DNA from: Syntrophorhabdus sp.
GTDB taxonomy: Bacteria; Desulfobacterota; BSN033; UBA1163
NCBI GenBank assembly: GCA_020724025.1
Contig: DYHU01000040.1
Coordinates: 1-19,659 of the forward strand
Reading direction: 5' to 3'
DNA: 19,659 nucleotides
The number at the start of each line of letters is the position of its first letter. Position 1 is the first letter of the stretch. The translations under genes were made by a program, and so were the position numbers. Below are positions 14,301 through 19,659 of the stretch, in pieces. The notes under the pieces are model-generated. The model was not told the DNA's origin and did not search any database. It was given only the letters and a program-made list of their open reading frames with translations.

Positions 14301-15802
14301 TCGAGGAAAGAGAGATCCGGTTCCTGACTGATGGCCGGGATGAGGGTGTCTGCTTCAATGATAAATTCCGATCCGGAGATGGGAATGGGTCTGGGCCTGC
14401 CGGATTCATCGGGTTCACCGAGGGCCATCCGGTAACACTGCACTCCCTGGATCGCTCCGTTTTCAACCAGCAATTTGGCCGGAGCGGTAAGATATTCGAT
14501 TTTTATTCCCTCATACTCTGCCTCTTCGATCTCCTCTTCCTGGGCAGGCATCTCATTTTGGGTTCTTCGATAGGCAATGGTCACCTCTTTTGCCCCGAGT
14601 CGATAAACTGTTCTTGCCGCATCGATGGCCGCATTTCCTCCGCCGATCACAACCACCCTCTCTCCCAATTTGACCGGTTGGCTGAGGGCCACCCTTCTCA
14701 GGAAGTCAACGGCATGAACCACCCCGGAAGCTTCTTCTCCTTCGAGGCCGAGCTTTCTGCTCAAATGGGCGCCTGTGGCAATGAAGATGGCATCATATCC
14801 CTGACCCTTGATGTCCTGAAGGGAGAGGTCCTTACCGATAGGTGTATTAAGTCTGATCTCCACTCCCATGCGACCAAGGTAATCGATCTCTTTATTAAGT
14901 GCGGCGCGGGGTAGACGGTATTCGGGGATTCCCACTGCAAGCATTCCGCCCGCAACAGGAAGGGCTTCAAAGATGGTCACCCCGTAGCCCATCTTTCTCA
15001 GGTCCCATGCGGCAAGAAGGCCTGCCGGACCCGAACCCACGATCGCCGCTTTCTTTCCATTTTCAGGAGGAACGAAAAGGTCGGTCTTATCCTCTTTCTC
15101 AAAATCCGACAGAAATCGCTTCAGGCCATCGATGGCAATGGGCTGTTCGACCTCTTTCCTTCTGCAGGCCGATTCGCAGGGATGGGTGCATATCCGGCCG
15201 GTGATTCCGGGAAAGGGATTTTTCGCTCTCACCAGGGCCAGGGCTTCCTCAAACTTGCCTGCCGAGATGAGGGCGATGTAGCCCTGTGCATTGACATGGA
15301 TGGGGCAGGATGCCCGGCAGGGAGGATCGCCTCTCTTTTCGATGCCGTAAGCGCTGGGCATGGCCTGGGCAAAGAGCTGATAGATGGCCGCACGGGTAAC
15401 GAGACCCTGTTCATAATCATTGGGGATTTTGATCGGGCAGACTTTTGAACATTCCCCACAGGCCTTGCAGTCTTCGATCGTCACATAACGGGCCTTCTTA
15501 TGAACTGAAACTTTAAAATTTCCCGGCTCCCCTTCCACCTTTTCGACTCTGGCATTGGTGAGGATTTCGATATTCCGGTGGCGGCCCGCATCGACCAGTT
15601 TGGGAGACATGATGCACATGGAGCAGTCATTGGTGGGAAAGGTCTTGTCCAGCTGCGCCATGGTCCCGCCGATGCTCAGATTCTTTTCGAGGAGGTAGAC
15701 CTTTAACCCTGATTCGGCAAGGTCGAGGGAGGTCTGAATTCCTCCGATTCCTCCGCCCACCACCAGCGCCGAACCAATCGGTTTCTTCGGGGAAGGATCC
15801 AT
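11351..15802 (-). CDS. hdrA: Giant HdrA: two HdrA flavin modules with a nested GltD/NfnB-like domain
   Basis: HdrA is the flavin subunit, and bifurcation site, of heterodisulfide reductases. At 1483 aa this is about twice a usual HdrA. First HdrA-type Rossmann FAD site GGGIGG (16-21), then a [4Fe-4S] motif (C112/115/118/122). After it comes a whole GltD/NfnB-type unit (about 158-570) with N-terminal cysteines (CRASCP, CTHPCESAC), FAD motif GSGPAG (256-261), NAD(P) motif GGGNAAID (387-394) and GGDAVTGP (531-538). A six-cysteine cluster (623-639) follows, then the rest of the first HdrA with CVGSRD (722-727) and YCSSVCC (734-740). Residues about 924-1400 are a second HdrA including its N-terminal CHCG domain, GGGLAG (1068-1073) and CVGSRN. 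Two C-terminal [4Fe-4S] motifs (1411-1421, 1448-1458) end it. The TGA of hdrB lies one base before its ATG. NAD(P)H oxidation is inferred from the GltD motif set. Confidence 0.93.
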   Translation of the reverse strand: MDPSPKKPIGSALVVGGGIGGIQTSLDLAESGLKVYLLEKNLSIGGTMAQLDKTFPTNDCSMCIMSPKLVDAGRHRNIEILTNARVEKVEGEPGNFKVSVHKKARYVTIEDCKACGECSKVCPIKIPNDYEQGLVTRAAIYQLFAQAMPSAYGIEKRGDPPCRASCPIHVNAQGYIALISAGKFEEALALVRAKNPFPGITGRICTHPCESACRRKEVEQPIAIDGLKRFLSDFEKEDKTDLFVPPENGKKAAIVGSGPAGLLAAWDLRKMGYGVTIFEALPVAGGMLAVGIPEYRLPRAALNKEIDYLGRMGVEIRLNTPIGKDLSLQDIKGQGYDAIFIATGAHLSRKLGLEGEEASGVVHAVDFLRRVALSQPVKLGERVVVIGGGNAAIDAARTVYRLGAKEVTIAYRRTQNEMPAQEEEIEEAEYEGIKIEYLTAPAKLLVENGAIQGVQCYRMALGEPDESGRPRPIPISGSEFIIEADTLIPAISQEPDLSFLDGKERIQANRWGNIEADPLTLETGAIGIFAGGDAVTGPQTYIEAMAAGRKAAISIDRYLREEDLRIGREEEGAHKDSVLVDTEGVQYRPRASVVTLPSEKRRSFDETSLGLSEEDVIRESERCLQCAGCSECLECVKACEAKAIDHGMKDEQVEIEVGAIILSPGFDEFDPSVKSEYGYKRFPNVVTSIEFERFLSASGPFRGEVRRPSDGEHPHRVAWIQCVGSRDPHIGKGYCSSVCCMYATKEAVIAKEHAPQMEAAIFFMDMRAYGKDFDKYIERAKKDYGVRYIRSRVSHLKESPGTKNLIIHYETEEGEIVSEEFDLVVLSVGLEPVRNHQEIAETFGVDLNPYGFIQTDTFHPLQTSRPGIYVSGAFSGPKDVPETVAQASAAAAEASSLLSSSRGELVTEKEYISERKVDYEAPRIGAFICHCGINIGGVVDVPSVVEYARALPHVVYVAENIYTCSQDTQEAMKKMIEDHRLNRIVVASCTPRTHEPLFQNTIREAGLNRYLFEMANIRDQCSWVHMHHRKEATEKAKDLVRVAIAKAALLEPLSTQKVEMNQKALVIGGGLAGMTAARKISEAGFEAYLVEKEPGLGGKARKIHYLLDGNGVQSHLGKLIKQVEKAPRIHLLKGTTIEKVIGFVGNFKTQVRNANGTKEIEHGVIVVATGAEEYRPHEFLYGQDARVITQKELEERIALHPESLRGAKNVVMIQCVGSRNGERPYCSRICCSDAIKNALKLKTISPEINLYILYRDIRTYGFKEDYYEKAREMGILFIRYDPEREPRAEQGVDGLQVTVHEPILHDDLLIETDLLVLSPGIVAPREENERLSRMLKVPLNADGFFLEAHMKLRPVDFATEGIFLAGLAHSPKSIDESLSQANAAVARALTFLTKKELETVGTISEVNEKTCIGCGLCETLCPYQAIEVVLKRTIVGEKAVAQINKVLCKGCGVCTASCRSGSIDLKGFSTEEIVSQITQLAMS

Positions 15803-15803
15803 C

Positions 15804-16721
15804 TCAGGCCGGCCTCCTCACAACCTTTTTCATGAGGTCTGTTGTCCTGATTCGATTCATCTTCAGTCCCAGCTCGTCCGGTTCAAACCCCAGGGCCAGT
15901 CCAAGGAGCTGGGGATAGAAGAGGACCGGGAGCTTATACTCCTTTTGAAAGACCTTTTCAATCTTCTTCTGATTCGATTCATACATCACATTGCAGAAAG
16001 GGCAGATAAGGACAATGGCGTCCGCCTGCCGGGCATGTATATGCTCAAGCTTCTTTTGAGCCATTCCCAGTGCGACCTGTTCATCAATCGCCAACACTCC
16101 ACCGCCGCAACAGGAGAGCTTATCCTCGTAGGAGAGGGATTGGGCTCCGGTTGCCCGGATCAATTCATCGAGGCTTTTTGGATCTTCCGGATCTTCCGCC
16201 CTGCCATAGATGGCCGTCGGTTTGGTATAGTGGCAACCATAATGGGGAGCGACCCGGAGAGAGGAGAGATCAGCCCGGACCCTTTCTTCGATCTTTTTTA
16301 CTCCGATCTCCCGGTGGAGAATCCGGGTGAGATGGAGAACCTGCACTTCTCCTTCGTAACGCAATCCCAGCCAGCGGTAGAGATCTTCGTTGATCCGTTT
16401 GCGGAGGTTTTTATCTTCCTGAAGTTCGTGGTTGGCTTCCGCCAGAGAGCCACCGCAGGAACTGCAGAGGGTGCAGACCGAATGGCCTTTTGCCTCGGCC
16501 AGGGCTAAATTCCTTGCGGCCATCAAGAGATAGGCATCGTGACTGATCGATTTAACAGGATAGCCACAGCAACTGAAGTCCGGGATGTCGTAAAGATGGA
16601 TGTCAAGGGCTCCGGCCACCTTCCTTGCGGCAATCTCGTAGTTTAAGGCCCTGACCGGAACCGTACATCCGAGAAAAAGGGTGTAGGAGGTGTTCTTAAG
16701 ACGGTCCTCTCTCTTCTTCAT
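15804..16721 (-). CDS. hdrB: Heterodisulfide reductase subunit B (CCG-domain)
   Basis: HdrB carries two CCG domains which, in the methanogen enzyme, each bind a non-cubane [4Fe-4S] cluster that cleaves the disulfide substrate. Seen in 305 aa: first CCG set C19, CC51-52 (SCCGYP), C86 and C89; second set C163, CC204-205 (SCCGGG), C240 and C243. The FLGCT opening near residue 16 is typical. All ligand cysteines are present, so catalytic competence is expected. The natural substrate in bacteria lacking CoM/CoB is unknown; a low-molecular or protein-bound disulfide is likely. The start lies inside the 3' end of hdrC (26-bp overlap) and the stop is one base from the hdrA ATG, so the three subunits are translationally coupled. 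There is no better start codon nearer to the conserved region. Confidence 0.94.
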   Translation of the reverse strand: MKKREDRLKNTSYTLFLGCTVPVRALNYEIAARKVAGALDIHLYDIPDFSCCGYPVKSISHDAYLLMAARNLALAEAKGHSVCTLCSSCGGSLAEANHELQEDKNLRKRINEDLYRWLGLRYEGEVQVLHLTRILHREIGVKKIEERVRADLSSLRVAPHYGCHYTKPTAIYGRAEDPEDPKSLDELIRATGAQSLSYEDKLSCCGGGVLAIDEQVALGMAQKKLEHIHARQADAIVLICPFCNVMYESNQKKIEKVFQKEYKLPVLFYPQLLGLALGFEPDELGLKMNRIRTTDLMKKVVRRPA

Positions 16722-17196
16722 GATAGAACCCGAGTTCTTTCAGAATCTTCTTCACATCTTCAGTCCGGCCCTGTAAGGGAGGAAGGCCGGATTCTTTCCG
16801 CTTGTCGTTTTCAAATTCCGTAATCTCTAAAAGGCGGCCATGGACAGAGAGGAGGTCGATCTGAGTCTTTATGGCCGGCGGCATGTAACCTTCTTTCACG
16901 GCAATATTTTTAATCGCATTCATCAGCTCAGGGATTCTGACATCCTGGGGGCATCTTTCATAACAGGTATAGCAGGAAGAGCATAACCAGATGAACTGGC
17001 TTGAAAGGACCTCCTTCTTCATTCCCAGGAGAGCCATCCGGATAATTCTTCTGGGGTTATAACGGTCCGTGATCTCCCTGACAGGGCATCCGGCCGTACA
17101 GGTCCCACAGGAGAAGCATTTTCTGATATTCTCCCCGCCCGGTTCTTTTCCGATGAGAAGCTTAAAATGGGGGTCGAGATCTCTTGAATGGATCAT
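16696..17196 (-). CDS. hdrC: Heterodisulfide reductase subunit C
   Basis: HdrC is a small ferredoxin-like subunit that wires HdrA to HdrB. Seen with the ATG at 17196 (166 aa): two [4Fe-4S] motifs, cysteines 27, 30, 33, 37 (CFSCGTCTAGCP) and 72, 75, 78, 82 (CSSCYTCYERCP), each in a helical ferredoxin context, followed by a helical C-terminus. The frame is open to a TTG at 17238, adding 14 residues; I prefer the ATG because HdrC proteins usually start a short distance before the first cluster. Neither start has a clear ribosome binding site. First gene of the long minus-strand cluster hdrC-hdrB-hdrA-flxD and on to the GlcD-GlcF gene. It overlaps hdrB by 26 bp. Confidence 0.93.
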   Translation of the reverse strand: MIHSRDLDPHFKLLIGKEPGGENIRKCFSCGTCTAGCPVREITDRYNPRRIIRMALLGMKKEVLSSQFIWLCSSCYTCYERCPQDVRIPELMNAIKNIAVKEGYMPPAIKTQIDLLSVHGRLLEITEFENDKRKESGLPPLQGRTEDVKKILKELGFYHEEERGPS

Positions 17197-17254
17197 ACTA
17201 TATGAATGCAACGGTAAAGTTGAAATGTCAACTGGCAAAAGTTCTTTTTATCAC

Positions 17255-17284
17255 AATGTATCCAGGACAGATAGAAATTTTCAA
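17255..17284 (-). promoter_or_regulatory. Candidate promoter for the hdr-flx operon
   Basis: Read on the minus strand, TTGAAA (17284-17279) and TACATT (17260-17255) are 18 bp apart, upstream of hdrC in the only gap from which the eight-gene cluster could be transcribed. Four of six -10 positions match consensus. No sigma-54 (-24/-12) site was recognised. Modest support. Confidence 0.3.
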
Positions 17285-17314
17285 CATCAATAATGATGGT
17301 ATAGTCAAACTTGA

Positions 17315-17467
17315 TGGTTTCGTAAAAAGTCGTCATTCCCGTGAAAACGGGAATCCAGGGGAATTCTAAATGGTTAAAAAGACTGGATCCCTGCTGGAGT
17401 TTATCCCGTACTTTGTCACGGGACAGGAATGACAGAAAATAACCTTTTCAGACTTTTTACGAGACCA
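17315..17467. repeat. Inverted-repeat element, copy B
   Basis: Terminal inverted repeats TGGTTTCGTAAAAAGTC (17315-17331) and GACTTTTTACGAGACCA (17451-17467) match at 16 of 17 positions. Inside are GTCATTCCCG...GGAATGAC second-level ends and a hairpin cccgtgaaaacggg. The right half shares the ctgctggagtttatcccgta segment with copies A and C. No coding capacity. With copy C it occupies much of the 578-bp divergent gap between hdrC and the GcvH-like gene. Confidence 0.88.
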
Positions 17468-17478
17468 TTAAAACTTGT

Positions 17479-17508
17479 TTGAGCAAAATTTCACAGGTTG
17501 TATATAAT
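17479..17508 (+). promoter_or_regulatory. Candidate sigma-70 promoter between repeat copies B and C
   Basis: TTGAGC (17479-17484), 18-bp spacer, and a perfect TATAAT (17503-17508). It reads rightward through repeat copy C toward the GcvH-like gene. The local A+T richness raises the chance of a fortuitous match. Confidence 0.33.
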
Positions 17509-17557
17509 ATTTATATGGTTTGGTCAAGCCTTTTTGGGGCCAGACATAAAAGGTGAA

Positions 17558-17705
17558 CTCGTAAAAAGTCGTCATTCCCGTGAAAACGGGAATCCAGAGA
17601 ATTCTAACTACATGAAAATACTGGATTCCTGCTGGAGTTTATCCCGTACTTTGTCACGGGACAGGAATGACAGAAAATCGCCTTTTCAGACTTTTTACGA
17701 GACCA
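17558..17705. repeat. Inverted-repeat element, copy C
   Basis: Nearly identical to copy B over its full length, including the CGTAAAAAGTC left end, the cccgtgaaaacggg hairpin, the ctgctggagtttatcccgta segment and the GACTTTTTACGAGACCA right end (17689-17705). The left terminal repeat matches over 13 bases (17558-17570). It differs from B mainly in a short internal stretch (17601-17621) and a few single bases. Copies B and C are in the same orientation, about 240 bp apart. Confidence 0.88.
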
Positions 17706-17716
17706 TCAAAAAAAAC

Positions 17717-17745
17717 TTGTTAAGATTCGATTTTTATTGTATATA
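17717..17745 (+). promoter_or_regulatory. Candidate sigma-70 promoter for the GcvH-like gene
   Basis: TTGTTA (17717-17722), 17-bp spacer, TATATA (17740-17745), followed by a strong ribosome binding site (aaggaggg, 17761-17768) six bases before the ATG at 17775. Position and spacing are good; each hexamer matches consensus at four of six bases. It begins just after repeat copy C. Confidence 0.4.
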
Positions 17746-17774
17746 GCCAGCAAAAAGAGAAAGGAGGGTTTTTG

Positions 17775-18203
17775 ATGGAAATCGAAGGAAACTTATTCCC
17801 TGATGATCTCTACTATCACAAAGAACATTTCTGGGCCAGGGTTGAAGGAGACAAGGTGACGGTGGGTACGACCGACTTTGCCCAGAAATTGGCGGGCGAT
17901 ATTGTGTTCGTGGAACTCCCCTCCATCGGCAAGGCGGTTGAGCAGGGGAAACCCTGTGGGTCGATGGAGTCTGGAAAGTGGGTTGGGAGAATCTATGCTC
18001 CTGTCTCCGGCAAGGTAGAATCCGCCAATGGAGAGCTGGAAGATTCTCCTGAGCTGATCAATACCAGCCCTTATGAGAAGGGATGGATATTTAAGATCAG
18101 TCCCTCCAATCTTCAGGAAGATCTCAAGAACTTGATGAAGGTGGACCAATTGAGTGACTTCATCAGGTCCGAAATTGAGCGAGTCAAGAAGACGAAAGAG
18201 TAG
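17775..18203 (+). CDS. GcvH-like lipoyl carrier protein
   Basis: A 142-aa lipoyl-domain protein of the glycine cleavage H family. In the family a lysine carries lipoate, which shuttles as disulfide/dithiol or as an aminomethyl carrier. Seen: YYHKEHFWARVEGDKVTVGTTDFAQ (13-37) and GDIVFVELP (41-49), both typical of GcvH, then the lipoylation site MESGKW with Lys68, and IYAPVSG (73-79). GcvH usually has ESVKA at this site; here it is ESGKWVG. A charged helical extension follows residue 115. No glycine cleavage P, T or L gene and no lipoate ligase is in the window. It lies between hdrC (divergent) and an HdrD/GlpC-type protein, recalling the lipoate-binding proteins (LbpA) of sulfur-oxidation sHdr systems. 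The ATG at 17775 is set by a strong ribosome binding site; the preceding TTG is in frame. Confidence 0.9.
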   Translation: MEIEGNLFPDDLYYHKEHFWARVEGDKVTVGTTDFAQKLAGDIVFVELPSIGKAVEQGKPCGSMESGKWVGRIYAPVSGKVESANGELEDSPELINTSPYEKGWIFKISPSNLQEDLKNLMKVDQLSDFIRSEIERVKKTKE

Positions 18204-18244
18204 AAAATTTTCTACGGGAAATCAATCAAGAATTATTTTATAAT

Positions 18245-18300
18245 TTTTTTGGGGGGATGTAATGGAACCGGGAAAGGTTTCAGCCCCCCAGAAAATTTAA
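18245..18300 (+). promoter_or_regulatory. Structured leader with a 12-codon upstream ORF
   Basis: TGGGGGG (18250-18256) pairs with CCCCCCA (18284-18290), extended by T/A pairs (18245-18248 with 18292-18295). The G-run is the only ribosome-binding-like sequence and lies upstream of an ATG at 18262. That ATG opens a 12-codon ORF (MEPGKVSAPQKI) whose TAA (18298-18300) directly abuts the ATG of the next gene, in the same frame. No other ribosome binding site precedes 18301, so reinitiation is plausible. Function inferred. Confidence 0.4.
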
Positions 18301-19485
18301 ATGGACCTCTCCAAATTATCCCCCAAACAGTTACTGGAAATCGATGCCTGCACCCGCTGCGGTGAATGTCTCCGTTTCTGCCCGATTTACTCCCAGAAAG
18401 GCGAAGAAGGGATCAACCCAAGGGGCAAAATCCAGGCGATAAAAAAATTCATCCGGGCACAGTACGGTCTCTGGGCGAAACTGTTTGGCCCGAGGAAATT
18501 GAGCGAGGAGGATTTAAAGAAGTTCTCCGAAATGGTCTATCGGTGCACCCTGTGCGGAGAGTGCGGTTTGCAGTGCCCCATCTCGATCGATGCAAGAAAC
18601 CTCTGGCTTGGACTGAAAGAGGTTTTAGCCGAATTAAACATCTATCCTCATAATGTCGAACTGATGAGGAGGTATGTTCTAAAAGACCACAATATCTCCG
18701 GACAAGACAATGCCCAGCGGATGGAGTGGCTCGAATCTCTGGAAGGCCTGCCCGCTCACCGATACCATAAGGAGAGGGCAGAGGTCGTCTTTTTTGTAGG
18801 ATGCGTCTCCGCTTATTTTCCAATGGCCCATAAGATTCCCCAGAGTTTCGTCAGAATCCTGGAACGGTCAGGAATCGATTTCACACTTTTAGGAGGAGAA
18901 GAATGGTGTTGTGGATTTCCTCTCATCGGTGCAGGCTTTAAAAGAGAGGCTCAAGAATTATTCAAGCACAACATCGAGGGAGTGAAAGGGAAGGGGGCGC
19001 ATTCGGTTGTCTTCTCCTGCCCCTCCTGTTACCATACCTGGCATGAAGCCTATCAAACCGATTTAAAGCTCTTCGATTCCACACGGTTCATTTTAAATCT
19101 CATTAAGGAAGGGAAGATCCAATTCAGTGAGAGGAAGATCAGGGTCACCTACCATGATCCCTGCGATCTGGGCAGGGCAAGCGGCATCTACGAGGCTCCG
19201 AGAGAGATTCTAAGGTCCATGCCTGGAGTGGAGTTTGTTGAGCTGGCAAACCATGGGGAACTCTGCAAATGCTGTGGCGGAGGCGGCCTTCTTGAGATGG
19301 TCGAGCCGGAGCTTTCAGCCTCTCTCGCCCTGGAAAAGATCAAGGAGATTCAGGCAACCGGGGCAGAGGTTGTCGTCACGGCCTGTCAGCAATGCATCCG
19401 GACCATTCAATCCACTGCCAGAAGGATGAAAATTCCTTTGAAGGCGTCGTATATCGCCGAATTTGTTCTAAAGCAGATGAGATAG
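18301..19485 (+). CDS. HdrD/GlpC/GlcF-type (Fe-S)-binding double-CCG protein
   Basis: A 394-aa cytoplasmic protein joining an HdrC-like ferredoxin region to an HdrB-like region, as in HdrD, GlpC, GlcF and LldE relatives. Seen: [4Fe-4S] motifs with cysteines 17, 20, 23, 27 and 82, 85, 88, 92; CCG domain 1 with C168, CC203-204 (EWCCGFP), C240, C243; CCG domain 2 with C288, CC324-325 (KCCGGGG), C362, C365. All ligand sets are complete, so disulfide or quinone-linked electron transfer is possible. It has no transmembrane segment, so a membrane partner, if any, is elsewhere. It follows the GcvH-like gene by 97 bp on the same strand. The C-terminal half resembles the corresponding part of the GlcD-GlcF fusion in the same window. 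Exact substrate unknown. Confidence 0.9.
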   Translation: MDLSKLSPKQLLEIDACTRCGECLRFCPIYSQKGEEGINPRGKIQAIKKFIRAQYGLWAKLFGPRKLSEEDLKKFSEMVYRCTLCGECGLQCPISIDARNLWLGLKEVLAELNIYPHNVELMRRYVLKDHNISGQDNAQRMEWLESLEGLPAHRYHKERAEVVFFVGCVSAYFPMAHKIPQSFVRILERSGIDFTLLGGEEWCCGFPLIGAGFKREAQELFKHNIEGVKGKGAHSVVFSCPSCYHTWHEAYQTDLKLFDSTRFILNLIKEGKIQFSERKIRVTYHDPCDLGRASGIYEAPREILRSMPGVEFVELANHGELCKCCGGGGLLEMVEPELSASLALEKIKEIQATGAEVVVTACQQCIRTIQSTARRMKIPLKASYIAEFVLKQMR

Positions 19486-19500
19486 GAAAGAAAGAATCCA

Positions 19501-19567
19501 CGTAACACTTTAGTGCTTTGAAAAAAGCTCTTTGAAAAAAGGTAACAATTTAGTCTTTTGGAAAAAA
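19501..19567. repeat. Imperfect direct repeat, two ~26-bp units
   Basis: Units at 19501-19526 and 19541-19567 share the pattern GTAACA-TTTAGT-TTTTG-AAAAAA with a few differences; a partial unit (ctctttgaaaaaa) lies between them. They sit directly after the last gene. There is no strong hairpin, so this is not a clear terminator. Confidence 0.45.
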
Positions 19568-19595
19568 TGCACTCAATAGACTATTCAACAGGTTT

Positions 19596-19659
19596 GTCAT
19601 TCCTTCTGCGGAAGCAGGAATCCAGAGTTTCCTGTGGAAACAGGAATCCAGTTCTTTTT
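19596..19659. repeat. Dispersed palindromic repeat, copy D, cut by the window end
   Basis: Starts GTCATTCC and continues with hairpins (ttctgcggaagcaggaa; tttcctgtggaaacaggaa) and aatccag segments that match the left half of copy A at 2829. The right half lies outside the window. Confidence 0.75.

Noticed and set aside
13865..14914. Long open frame antisense to hdrA
   Set aside because: hdrA carries unmistakable domain motifs throughout; the opposite frame has no recognisable motif and is a shadow of its codon use.
17315..17705. CRISPR-like or tandem-repeat array
   Set aside because: There are only two long inverted-repeat units without short regularly spaced repeats, and no cas genes are in the window.

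Overview
The window looks like a chromosomal piece of an anaerobic, probably uncultured Desulfobacterota/'Deltaproteobacteria'-type bacterium. This is an inference from three things: an HdrABC plus FlxABCD-like electron-transfer cluster of the kind described in Desulfovibrio, several CCG-domain iron-sulfur proteins, and many palindromic intergenic repeats. No rRNA, tRNA, CRISPR array, transposase or phage gene was seen. Region 1 (1-3063, + strand) is housekeeping: miaA (tRNA dimethylallyltransferase) and hfq, a widely conserved pair, then scpB (chromosome segregation) and rluB (23S pseudouridine synthase). The 3' ends of both scpB and rluB run into palindromic repeats that supply their last codons. 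Region 2 (3064-5341) holds a small membrane protein of the SEC59/phytol-kinase family, an unrecognised 293-aa protein converging on it with a 23-bp overlap, a 136-bp nested palindromic element, and an unrecognised cysteine-bearing 175-aa protein. Region 3 (5342-17196, - strand) is one long, tightly packed apparent operon read right to left: hdrC, hdrB, a giant hdrA, an MvhD/FlxD protein, two ferredoxin-type subunits (FrhB-like and AsrA/HydB-like), a FlxA-like NAD(P)H flavoprotein, and a fused GlcD-GlcF 2-hydroxyacid dehydrogenase. The HdrA polypeptide (1483 aa) is the most unusual gene: two HdrA flavin modules in one chain, with a complete GltD/NfnB-like NAD(P)H oxidoreductase nested inside the first, so three predicted FAD sites and several [4Fe-4S] clusters. 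Region 4 (17197-19659, + strand) begins with a 578-bp divergent intergenic region holding two almost identical ~150-bp inverted-repeat elements and candidate promoters. Then come a GcvH-like lipoyl carrier protein and an HdrD/GlpC-type double-CCG iron-sulfur protein preceded by a structured 12-codon leader ORF. The window ends inside another repeat. Working model (inference): electrons from a 2-hydroxyacid and/or NAD(P)H pass through the Flx subunits and MvhD to the HdrA flavins, where bifurcation or confurcation with ferredoxin could occur, and on to HdrB/HdrC disulfide chemistry. The adjacent lipoyl carrier is a possible protein-bound disulfide/dithiol substrate, with the neighbouring CCG protein as partner. 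None of the other glycine-cleavage genes is present to explain the GcvH-like protein.
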